From Psychromonas sp. (GTDB lineage Bacteria > Pseudomonadota > Gammaproteobacteria > Enterobacterales > Psychromonadaceae): a DNA stretch of 11,237 nucleotides. The DNA is taken from positions 1 to 11,237 of the forward strand of contig JAGLDN010000260.1 of assembly GCA_023145575.1 (NCBI GenBank). The letters run 5' to 3'. Of the stretch, positions 1 through 7,026 are shown piece by piece. The position numbers were made by a program, and so were the translations under genes. The notes under the pieces were generated by a model, which was given only the letters and a program-made list of their open reading frames with translations, was not told where the DNA came from and ran no database searches. Positions within the stretch are counted from its first letter, which is position 1; each line of letters opens with the position of its first letter.

Positions 1-193
1 CAAAAGTGGGTAATGCTGATATTGACTGGTGTTTATACAAATATAGGCACTTAGTTGAAAATGCCTTTGCAAGGTTGAAACATTTTAGGGCAATAGCCAC
101 TCGATACGATAAACTAAAGATTCATTTTGAAAGTATGCTCGCACTAGCTTGCTCAATGATTTGGTTGCCAATGTGAAAGATCAACAGCCCCTA
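1..193 (+). mobile_element. IS5-family insertion sequence, 3' end (left copy)
   Basis: This is the transposase 3' end plus the element terminus. The terminus reads GGGCTGTTGATCTTTC when taken inward from the end at about 190. Bases 1-193 match the reverse complement of 11024-11216 with four mismatches, so the same element lies inverted at the other window edge. The base after the terminus begins CTAA here and the right copy is flanked by CTAG, which fits the YTAR target duplication known for IS5-type elements. The 5' part of the element lies outside the window. The exact terminus is uncertain by one to three bases because the flanks share CTA. Confidence 0.85.
3..176 (+). CDS. IS5-family transposase, C-terminal part (partial at window start)
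   Basis: A reading frame open from the window edge ends at TGA 174-176 and gives 57 residues. It contains YKYRHLVENAFARLKHFRAI followed by ATRYDKL, the C-terminal signature of IS5-family DDE transposases, including the catalytic Glu in VENAFARLK. The protein cuts and rejoins IS DNA. Only the last fifth or so is visible, so whether the whole copy is intact cannot be judged. Against the right copy it has one amino-acid difference (His here, Tyr there, in LKHFR); the other three base differences are silent. That pattern suggests both copies moved recently or remain under selection. Confidence 0.85.
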   Translation, partial: KVGNADIDWCLYKYRHLVENAFARLKHFRAIATRYDKLKIHFESMLALACSMIWLPM

Positions 194-316
194 ATGTCAT
201 TGAAAATTTGTTATTTAATTTATCCGAAAAAATTCAACATAAGTCGCTTGTCTTTGTTTGCGACCACTACCCAGTAATAAATATATACCCATGCCACTTC
301 AAAATGCTTCAATTCA

Positions 317-671
317 TCAAAAATTGAAGGTCTGAAAGTTGTCATTAATTTTTCCTGTTAAAGCATGACCAATTTTTTGGTAATGTGGTATCAAAAAAAT
401 TATCAATGCTTCGCCGAAATTCTTTTGCAGTGGGGAAATGTTTCTTATTTCTTGCATGCTCATTCATGACTTACCAAAGTCGTTCGATAGGGTATAAATA
501 CCGATTAATTGTTGTTTTGTGCTTTCGTAAAGCTTGAGATATCATTTATTCAGTTCAGCCTTCATCAGATAACAAAATAGCTTTTATTCTGTCACACTCA
601 TTCTTATCTCGACACATTTTGTGGCGAGACTCTAAAATTTTCTTTTGTCTATAGGCTAATGATATTTGCAT
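317..671 (-). pseudogene. IS630-family transposase remnant, internally deleted
   Basis: Read on the minus strand from ATG 669-671, one frame gives DRIKAILLSDEG, an in-frame TGA, then MISQALRKHKTTINRY. This is the N-terminal helix-turn-helix region of IS630-type transposases. It is followed at once by YPIERLW, a stop codon, and VMNEHARNKKHFPTAKEFRR. The end of the family signature (TLPKI..ALT..INDNFQ) then appears in another frame. The usual catalytic core between the HTH and the NPIERLW motif, roughly 200 residues, is missing; the junction is near 490-503. The remnant therefore has an internal deletion, at least three stops and a frameshift. No function is expected. The true element ends could not be placed. 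Confidence 0.8.
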
Positions 672-1040
672 ATCTGTAGTTTGATCTCATCACTATAAAT
701 TGCAAGTTGTTTTTTCTAAATGTTAAGCATTATCAAAGATCACGGGTATAGATCCAGTGGTGTGCAACAGCCAATGAATTATATCCTTTTTAGCAAATAG
801 CACCTTGAATGATAAGGGTATAGGTTTTATTGTTGTCATGAAGATCTGATAATTAGTTGTATTAAAGTATTTTACTATAAATAATACACTAGCCTTAATT
901 GTATTAAACCTATTTAACACGCATTAATATACAACTCCACTATAAAGAGGCTGAATTAATAACTTTCTGTATTTTACATTTTAAATCATAATATTTAATG
1001 TTATATTATCATCATTAGCGAAGCTATTTTAATCATTGAA
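672..1040. other. AT-rich stretch without a recognisable gene
   Basis: No protein family is recognised here. A 65-codon minus-strand frame (723-920) contains FAKKDIIHWLLHTTGSIP near its end. It has no clear ribosome site and could be another decayed transposase piece, but I cannot assign it. The last 80 bases are very AT-rich and probably hold the promoter of the downstream transporter. A TATATT or TATTAT box at about 1002-1009 is possible, but no good -35 box accompanies it. Confidence 0.4.
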
Positions 1041-1045
1041 ATAAC

Positions 1046-1049
1046 AGGA
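1046..1049 (+). promoter_or_regulatory. ribosome binding site of the YeeE/YedE gene
   Basis: AGGA lies six bases before ATG 1056. No other in-frame start nearby has comparable support, so this fixes the start. Confidence 0.6.
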
Positions 1050-1055
1050 TTTAAT

Positions 1056-2369
1056 ATGAATAAATCTCAAGCTACACTTGGTGTAATACTCGCGCTTGCT
1101 ACCATAATACTTGGCAGTTCCCTATTAATATCTGATGTACTTTTTGCAAGACTGCTTATTGGTGTGGGCTTCGGCTATGCGCTTACGCGTGGCTTGATTG
1201 GATTTGCTGGCAGTGTCAGCCGCGCTTATGGTGCGGGTTCAACCAAGTTAATACAAATTTTAATGTTTATGTTTGTTATTACAGCCGTGATTAATGCCGT
1301 TTTTCTAATGCTTGAACCAGTGGCTAAATTTGACCTATGGGTTAATCCAATTAATTTAGGTCTTGTATTGGGCGGTATTATGTTTGGCTTTGGAATGACC
1401 TTTGCGTCTTGTTGTGCCTCGGGTGTTTTGACCGATTTAGTTACTGACATCCCGCGAGCAGGAATTGTATTATTATTTTTTTGCATGGGGGTTTATTTAG
1501 GTTTTCCATTGCAAGCAGGTGAAAATAGCCTGTCAATGATTACTCATTCATGGGTAGAAACAAATAGCTATTACGGTCAATTGTATCATGGCGTATATCT
1601 GCCTGATTTGTTCGGAACGGGTGTTATGAGCTATGTTGGGGCTATTTTATTAACCTGTGTTTTTGCTGGTATTGTTGTATATTTTGCTAAAAGATATGAA
1701 AGAAAACGTATCGCACAAGGCACTTATACGGGTGTTGAATCTGAAAAGTTACAACACAAAATCATGCAACAAAAACATGCGGAACTTGGCAATTTAGTGC
1801 CTCACAAATTTCTTAGCGTGGCTACTTATCAACGCTTATTTGTCATACCTTGGTCTATGAAAACGGCATCAATAATGATTGTTATCCTTTTTAGTATCAT
1901 GCTTGTAGTGAGTAAAGCCGGTTGGGGGGTGTCTGCGCCACTTGGTATATGGTTTGGTCAAGTGATGGTATTTTTCGGTGTCCCCATAAATGACGTAGCT
2001 GCATTTGCATCGCGACCTGTTGCCTTATTCGCCACACCTTTTTTTGAATATCCCATTTCAGTGCAAAATTTTGGGATAATTGTTGGTACGATGATTTGTG
2101 TTTTATTAATGGGAAAAGTAAAATATGGCAGTGGGTATTCCGCTAAGCAAATAGGGCTTTTTGCAATGGGTGGTATTTTTATGGGGATTGGTACTCGCTT
2201 TGCAAATGGCTGTAATGTAGGTGCATTATACACACCGATTGCAAACCTTTCATTATCTGGTTGGATCTTTTTTGTTTTCTTAATCGCAGGCGGTATCTTT
2301 GGTAATTATTTAGCCGCGTTGATAAATACTAATGCAAATATCTGCGTGCATGGAAGCTGCACTACTTAA
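1056..2369 (+). CDS. YeeE/YedE-family inner-membrane transporter (thiosulfate/sulfur compound uptake)
   Basis: The protein has 437 residues and is strongly hydrophobic, with about ten likely membrane segments and a basic cytoplasmic loop around residues 212-262. It has the two-repeat layout of the YeeE/YedE (DUF395, COG2391) family. Repeat 1 carries GFGMTFASCCASGVLTDL (Cys119-Cys120) and repeat 2 carries MGIGTRFANGCNVGALYTP (Cys386). In the characterised member TsuA (YeeE), conserved cysteines pass thiosulfate through the membrane; thiosulfate is therefore the likeliest cargo, though other sulfur or selenium species are possible. The start is supported by AGGA at 1046-1049, six bases before ATG. 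The C-terminus has an extra Cys pair (ICVHGSC, residues 429-435). No TusA/YeeD-like sulfurtransferase gene is next to it. It lies between IS remnants and appears monocistronic. Confidence 0.85.
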   Translation: MNKSQATLGVILALATIILGSSLLISDVLFARLLIGVGFGYALTRGLIGFAGSVSRAYGAGSTKLIQILMFMFVITAVINAVFLMLEPVAKFDLWVNPINLGLVLGGIMFGFGMTFASCCASGVLTDLVTDIPRAGIVLLFFCMGVYLGFPLQAGENSLSMITHSWVETNSYYGQLYHGVYLPDLFGTGVMSYVGAILLTCVFAGIVVYFAKRYERKRIAQGTYTGVESEKLQHKIMQQKHAELGNLVPHKFLSVATYQRLFVIPWSMKTASIMIVILFSIMLVVSKAGWGVSAPLGIWFGQVMVFFGVPINDVAAFASRPVALFATPFFEYPISVQNFGIIVGTMICVLLMGKVKYGSGYSAKQIGLFAMGGIFMGIGTRFANGCNVGALYTPIANLSLSGWIFFVFLIAGGIFGNYLAALINTNANICVHGSCTT

Positions 2370-2818
2370 TCTGGTTGCGAGTTAATGAATACTGTTATTG
2401 ATAATTAATATCTTTTCTTTTGCTTGAGTCTACTGACAAACGATAATCACAACTACCATTTATACACATGTTATTTCTAAATGCAACGTCAGATCGGCAA
2501 CTTGTGCCAAGCTGCTAGGCATGAAATTGCACGCTCGGTGATTAACTAAGCTAATGACCAAATGTCGAATTAAAATAAAGACTTTAATTCTTAACTAGTT
2601 GTTCTAAGTCGACTTGTTTATGAACAGTAAGTTATAATTTTCTTAATTGGTTTTAGCAGCCACATGCTTCGGGGCTTAATCAAGTTTTTTCAGAAAAAAA
2701 GCACTGCTTCGTTATAACATTCGAAAATGGATTAACCAATAAATCATTAAGATACCTTCGTTAATGCGACGACTAAACGATTAGCATTGCTAATCATTGA
2801 TAGACCAGTTGTTACGCC
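2370..2818. other. non-coding or degenerate stretch after the transporter gene
   Basis: No intact gene is seen. Bases 2570-2598 match 10998-11026 at 26 of 29 positions and may be the end of an old mobile element. Read leftward from there, broken frames give peptides such as LAQVADLTLHLE and INGSCDYRLS, which look like decayed coding sequence, but I could not assign a family. A short hairpin (GATTAGC, three-base loop, GCTAATC) lies at 2779-2795. No clear rho-independent terminator follows the transporter stop codon. Confidence 0.4.
2570..2598 (+). repeat. 29-bp direct repeat, copy 1
   Basis: It matches 10998-11026 at 26/29 positions, including an exact 16-base core TTTAATTCTTAACTAG at 2583-2598. 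The core ends in CTAG. At copy 2 the IS5 element begins exactly at this CTAG. The repeat could be the terminus of another decayed IS. Confidence 0.65.
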
Positions 2819-3019
2819 TTACTCTGATGTCCTATCTACAGCCTGCCAAAGAAATTTAACGTCACATGGGTATATAATATGGTCTGGCTGAGCAACTTGT
2901 GTAGGCGTGCTACCTTTAGCGCCTTTTTGACCACCTTGCTTTTTACGATTTTTTTCATCACCGTCATTATCTTTATTTTTCTTTTTTTTCTTGTGATCTG
3001 TTGCAGGAGTTTTACTACT

Positions 3020-3064
3020 GTTAGCACTTTTGTTAGCACTTTTGTTAGCTCTTTTGTTAACACT
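3020..3064 (+). repeat. 12-bp tandem repeat, about 3.7 units, inside the IS66 remnant
   Basis: GTTAGCACTTTT is present at 3020-3031 and 3032-3043, GTTAGCTCTTTT at 3044-3055, and a partial unit GTTAACACT at 3056-3064. The unit length keeps the transposase frame, giving N-K-S-A type repeats in the protein. Confidence 0.85.
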
Positions 3065-3092
3065 TATTAAGCCAGCTTGCTTAATAAGTGTT
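3059..3092. repeat. 14-bp perfect inverted repeat (hairpin)
   Basis: AACACTTATTAAGC (3059-3072) and its exact reverse complement (3079-3092) enclose a six-base loop. On the plus strand the stem is followed by only a short T run, so it is at best a weak terminator. It lies inside the IS66 reading frame and overlaps the last unit of the tandem repeat. Confidence 0.8.
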
Positions 3093-3217
3093 TTGATGAG
3101 GGGTCGTAACATTAAGAATACGAGTTTTAAAGAGGCAGAAAGACTCTAATCAGATGCGAGTAGTTTTTCTGCTTCAGCGATCATATTCTCAATATCAACG
3201 CTATCTAATTTCAAAAT

Positions 3218-3816
3218 GCTATTTCGCAGTAAGTTATTATTCAATGAGAAAAGTATACTACCTGTTTTTAAGTCCGAGTTTTCTTATGGCATTGACAGTA
3301 AGGGATTTTAGAAACAGACCGAGGGGATATTGTTACACATAATTTTTTTAAAAAGCAAAAAAACAGGAAAAACGTCTCAAGCGTTTTGTTATAAAAAAAT
3401 ACGATTAATGGTTACACTATATCGAGATGGTAGAGATCTTTCATGATTCCCCATGGTTGGTGCGCTAACGCGGTTTATTATGAAAACAAGGTAGCCTTGC
3501 GATGCAACAATAGAACAGGGGATAACCATAAAAGAATTAACATTTTTCCGTTAATTCTATCGAAAATGATTGGTGTAGCTAATCGTTCATAGGTTGAATG
3601 TTGCGCCTTATTCTGATCATTGATTTCGTGTCTGGTGTTTCATTTTGAAGTAACAAGAGTATATATTCGAATCGAAAGCCGAAAATAATAGAGCCCAACC
3701 CATGTTTAGTATTACTCTTCAGGTGCGAACCAACGAAGAGAGATAAAACATGAACTAGGAACACAAATTAATATCATTATATTTACTGATCTGCAATGAA
3801 TATCAAAATATAATTC
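3218..3816. other. stretch without a recognisable gene
   Basis: No protein family is recognised on either strand. Short frames at 3154-3342 (plus) and 3579-3764 (minus) have no ribosome site or known motif. Two small inverted repeats are visible: AAAACG/CGTTTT at 3369-3387, and AGAATTAAC/GTTAATTCT at 3533-3558 with an eight-base loop. Neither has the T run of a terminator. Confidence 0.4.
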
Positions 3817-4639
3817 ATGCACATGTTGAATGATTTACTACCGGAAAAATGATTCATTTACAGATAAAGAAGTGATGGCAATATATTGTTACGATATATT
3901 AAGGGGTTACCGAACAATTTCAGTTATACATCGTTATGCTCAAGATCATCTTAGTGACCATTTTCCAGAGCTCTGTGATTATGCTGCGATCGCACATCGA
4001 GTTAACAAGTTGTCAAATTGATTTATTGCCTTGATAGATTTTTGCAAACAAAAAAACATATCGACTGATGATGACAGTGTTTATCTAGTTGATCCTTTTC
4101 CTATTACGCTTGCTAAGAATAACTATGCTTACACAGTTGAAGTTGTAGCAGAGATCGCAAGTCAAAGCTACAACTCAACTAAGAAAATGTATTATTACGT
4201 TGTCAAAGCACATATTGTTGCGCGTAAACGATACGCCAACTTAGCAGATCTTGAAATAATCTTTGTTGAAGAAGCCAAGAGGCAGGATGGATCTGTTTTT
4301 GATCAAATTCGGACGATGCTTACAGACCATTTGCTGTTTGGCTATGAAGCTTACAAAAGATCCGATGAAGATAAGGTTGAATCAGAGCAAGGTTTGAAAG
4401 TATTGACACCTATAAAAAAACAAAGGGGGCAGAAGAAGTTATCGACAGAGGACAAAAAATATTCAAATGCCATATCATGTATGAGGCAGCCGATTGATGC
4501 ATTATTTGCTTGGCTCAATAAAGTTACTGGCATTGGAGACGCATCAAACGTTAGTTCGTCAAAAAGATTACTTACACATATTTATGGAAGGCTGCCAGCT
4601 GCGATGGTGCTTCGCAGTTACCCTGAACTTTGCTTTTGA
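3817..4639 (+). pseudogene. IS982/IS4-like DDE transposase, inactivated
   Basis: Read from 3830, the frame gives FTDKEVMAIYCYDILRGYRT, then TGA at 4019-4021. It continues in the same frame through VYLVDPFPI, STKKMYYYVVKAHIVARKRY, LLFGYEAYKRSDE, VLTPIKKQRGQKK, MRQPIDALFAWLNKVTGI and LLTHIYGRLPAAMVLRSYPE. This is the layout of a single-ORF DDE transposase. Upstream, ATG 3817 opens MHMLNDLLPE in another frame; one extra A in the run at 3845-3849 would join the two parts. The Asp usual in the G-D-x-AY motif appears to be Tyr (codon 4343-4345) and the Glu of RQPIE is Asp, from my memory of relatives. Frameshift, nonsense codon and active-site changes all point to a dead gene. The exact IS family is uncertain. 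Confidence 0.75.
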
Positions 4640-4657
4640 TTCGAATATATACCGATA

Positions 4658-4691
4658 CTGACATTTCTTTTTTATGTCAGATGGGTATAAT
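4658..4691 (+). promoter_or_regulatory. putative rlmKL promoter with an inverted repeat upstream of the -10 box
   Basis: TATAAT lies at 4686-4691, with the first likely start codon of rlmKL 33 bases downstream. Just upstream, CTGACAT (4658-4664) and ATGTCAG (4674-4680) form a seven-base inverted repeat with a nine-base T-rich spacer. CTGACA resembles a -35 box but is 22 bases from the -10, which is too far, and the bases at normal spacing match poorly. The palindrome could be an operator or chance. It lies right after the end of the transposase pseudogene. Confidence 0.45.
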
Positions 4692-4724
4692 GCCGTTATT
4701 TATTAATTTTTGCTGTGGATCTGT

Positions 4725-6968
4725 ATGTTTTATTATTTTGTACCAACTGCTAAGGGCTTGGCGCATCTCCTTGAAGTTGAGCTTAAGGAGCTTGGCATTG
4801 ACAATTCAAAACTCATTAGTGGGGGTGTAAGTTTTAAAGGCGATCTAGAAAGTGGCTATAAGGTGTGTTTATGGTCTCGTTTTGCCTCGCGGGTTTTATT
4901 GTGCTTGAGTGAGTTTAAAGTCATTGATGCGATGGATTTATATTTAGGCTGTAGTAATATTCATTGGGAAGAGCATTTTGATATAACAAGTACTTTCTCT
5001 ATTAATTTTTCAGGGACGAATGATGAAATTAGAAATACCCAGTTCGGTGCATTAAAAATTAAAGATGCCATAGTTGATCGATTTCGAAAACAATTTGATG
5101 CGCGTCCTAATGTTGAAAAACGTGATGCAGACATTTGTTTTAGTGGTCGTTTGTACAAAGAAAAAGCCTCGATTTATCTCGATTTATCAGGCTCTCCTTT
5201 ACATTTGCGGGGTTATAGAACGAATGCAGGGCAGGCGCCGCTTCGAGAAACATTGGCCGCGGGTATTGTTAAACGCAGTGGTTGGCAAGGAGAGTCATTG
5301 CTTGATCCGATGTGTGGCTCTGGGACGTTATTAATTGAAGCTGCAATGATGGCGCTTAATATTGCGCCAGGATCAATGCGCAACAAATTTGGATTTGAAA
5401 GCTGGAAATCGCATGATCCTGCGTTGTGGAGAACATTAAAAGCATCTGCAACATTTTATGGAAAACGCGCTGTTAAAGATTGTAAAACTCGTTTTTATGG
5501 GGCAGATTTGAGCTCTGAAATGATTTCTATTGCGCAAACAAATGCACAAACAGCAGGGGTGAGTGAACTTATCGAATTTAGCGTTAATGATGCAACTAAA
5601 ATATTACCTCCTGAAAATTTATCGACAGGTATGATAATTTCTAATCCTCCTTATGGTGAACGATTAGGCGGATTTAGTGATACCATCGCACTATACACGC
5701 ACCTAGGTTTTCATTTTAAAGAGGCCTTTGCAGGTTGGTACCTTGCGATGTTTGCTGTAGACACCGAATTATTAAGTTGCTTAGGCATGCGTGCGAGTAA
5801 AAGCTTTAAATTTTACAATGGTCCGATTGAATGTGTGCTTAAAAACTATCTAATTTCAGCTAAACGTATTGAGGAGACAGTTGAGCCTAAAACGCAGGCG
5901 AAAGGCGATATTATTGCGCCTTTAAATCCTTGGACGAGTGGGCTTGAGGGGGATGATGATTTTGAAATGGGACAAGCCACTCAATCAGAAAAATTATTCA
6001 AACAAGTACAACATATCAAACCCGCTATTTTTGCCCAAGCTTTTGCTAATCGTCTAAGCAAAAATCTCAAAAAACTAGAGAAATGGGCTAGGCGAGTAAA
6101 TGTTCAATGTTACCGTTTATACGATGCAGATTTACCAGAATACAATGTTGCTATTGATCGCTATGCTCAATACATTATGATTCAAGAGTATCGTGCTCCA
6201 AAAGAAATTAATGAGGCGAAAGTACGTCGTCGCTTTTTAGATGTAATTTCTACAACACGCTATTTACTTGATATTACAGATGATAATTTAGTGATTAAAG
6301 TACGTGAACGCCAAAGAGGGCGTAAACAATATGAGCGTTTAGACAATAAAAAACAATCGCTTGTTATACAAGAAGGTGGGGCTAAGTTAATTGTTAATTT
6401 ACAAGACTACTTGGATACAGGTCTGTTTCTTGATCATCGATTAACCCGCTTACGTTTAGCTAAAATGGCGAAAGGTAAAGATTTTTTAAATCTATTTTGT
6501 TATACAGGAACCGCTTCAGTGCATGCCGCTTTAGGTGGTGCGAAATCAACAACAAGTGTTGACATGTCAAACACCTATTTAGCATGGGCAAAAGATAACT
6601 TCACACAAAATGGCATTAAAGGTCAACATGACTTTATTCAGCAAGATTGTATTAAGTGGTTACAACATGCTCATGAAATGTATGATCTTATTTTTGTTGA
6701 TCCGCCTACCTTTTCAAACTCAAAGCGCATGAAAGATGTCTTTGATGTACAAGATGATCATGTGTCGTTATTAACCTCTGTTCGGGATCGTTTAAAAACA
6801 CAGGGGAAAATTATTTTCTCAAATAATAAACGAGGATTTAAATTAGATGTCGATGCTATAAAAGGGCTTGGTTTATTTATTGAAGACATCTCAAAATCTT
6901 CGATTCCAGAAGACTTTAAACGTAACAATAAAATTCACCAATGTTGGCTTTTAACAAACCAGGGTTAA
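4725..6968 (+). CDS. rlmKL: bifunctional 23S rRNA methyltransferase RlmKL
   Basis: This 747-residue cytoplasmic enzyme uses S-adenosylmethionine to methylate 23S rRNA at two sites (m2G2445 by the RlmL half, m7G2069 by the RlmK half, E. coli numbering). The order is: THUMP domain about 43-153; RlmL domain with SAM motif DPMCGSGT (194-201) and catalytic SNPPY (306-310); then NRLSKNLKKLEKWARR (442-457) opening the RlmK half, with NLFCYTGTAS (589-598) and DPPTFSNSKRM (659-669). It matches E. coli RlmKL (702 residues) along nearly its whole length from MFYYFVPTAKGL. ATG 4725 is therefore preferred to an in-frame TTG at 4710, although the ribosome site is weak. A stretch at about 382-438 is some 40-45 residues longer than in E. 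coli and acidic. uup follows 58 bases after the stop. Confidence 0.95.
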   Translation: MFYYFVPTAKGLAHLLEVELKELGIDNSKLISGGVSFKGDLESGYKVCLWSRFASRVLLCLSEFKVIDAMDLYLGCSNIHWEEHFDITSTFSINFSGTNDEIRNTQFGALKIKDAIVDRFRKQFDARPNVEKRDADICFSGRLYKEKASIYLDLSGSPLHLRGYRTNAGQAPLRETLAAGIVKRSGWQGESLLDPMCGSGTLLIEAAMMALNIAPGSMRNKFGFESWKSHDPALWRTLKASATFYGKRAVKDCKTRFYGADLSSEMISIAQTNAQTAGVSELIEFSVNDATKILPPENLSTGMIISNPPYGERLGGFSDTIALYTHLGFHFKEAFAGWYLAMFAVDTELLSCLGMRASKSFKFYNGPIECVLKNYLISAKRIEETVEPKTQAKGDIIAPLNPWTSGLEGDDDFEMGQATQSEKLFKQVQHIKPAIFAQAFANRLSKNLKKLEKWARRVNVQCYRLYDADLPEYNVAIDRYAQYIMIQEYRAPKEINEAKVRRRFLDVISTTRYLLDITDDNLVIKVRERQRGRKQYERLDNKKQSLVIQEGGAKLIVNLQDYLDTGLFLDHRLTRLRLAKMAKGKDFLNLFCYTGTASVHAALGGAKSTTSVDMSNTYLAWAKDNFTQNGIKGQHDFIQQDCIKWLQHAHEMYDLIFVDPPTFSNSKRMKDVFDVQDDHVSLLTSVRDRLKTQGKIIFSNNKRGFKLDVDAIKGLGLFIEDISKSSIPEDFKRNNKIHQCWLLTNQG

Positions 6969-7015
6969 CTCAAAATTTAACAGGTTACGCTTTTTTCTAT
7001 TACATTTCAAAACTT

Positions 7016-7022
7016 AAGAGAG
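7016..7022 (+). promoter_or_regulatory. ribosome binding site of uup
   Basis: The purine run AAGAGAG ends four bases before ATG 7027. It supports that start over the in-frame ATG five codons later. Confidence 0.5.
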
Positions 7023-7026
7023 ATAT

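Larger units (their letters stand above)
2819..3217 (-). pseudogene. IS66-family transposase (TnpC) remnant, N-terminal part only
   Basis: Read leftward from about 3217, the frame gives LKLDSVDIENMIAEAEKLLA, then an in-frame TAG at 3146-3148, then SLSASLKLVF and the region from Met at 3110-3112. This region contains SANSSKTPATD, a lysine-rich stretch, RKKQGGQKGAKGSTPTQV and PDHIIY. This is the N-terminal leucine-rich and GGQ.G.KG region of IS66 transposases. The similarity ends near DVKF, so about 130 of the usual roughly 500 codons remain and the DDE core is absent. The part just before NSSK is expanded by a 12-bp tandem repeat (KSAN units). It is non-functional by truncation and nonsense mutation. 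No TnpA or TnpB partner is seen. Confidence 0.75.

Noticed and set aside
723..920. 65-codon minus-strand frame
   Set aside because: No recognised family, ribosome site or coding context; probably chance or an unassignable remnant.
3154..3342. 62-codon plus-strand frame
   Set aside because: It begins opposite the start of the IS66 remnant and has no motif or ribosome site.
3533..3558. AGAATTAAC/GTTAATTCT hairpin as a terminator
   Set aside because: The stem is AT-rich, there is no following T run and no gene ends nearby.
4710..4724. TTG 4710 as the rlmKL start
   Set aside because: Homology to RlmKL begins at the ATG 4725 protein start (MFYYFVPTAKGL), and TTG 4710 has no better ribosome site.
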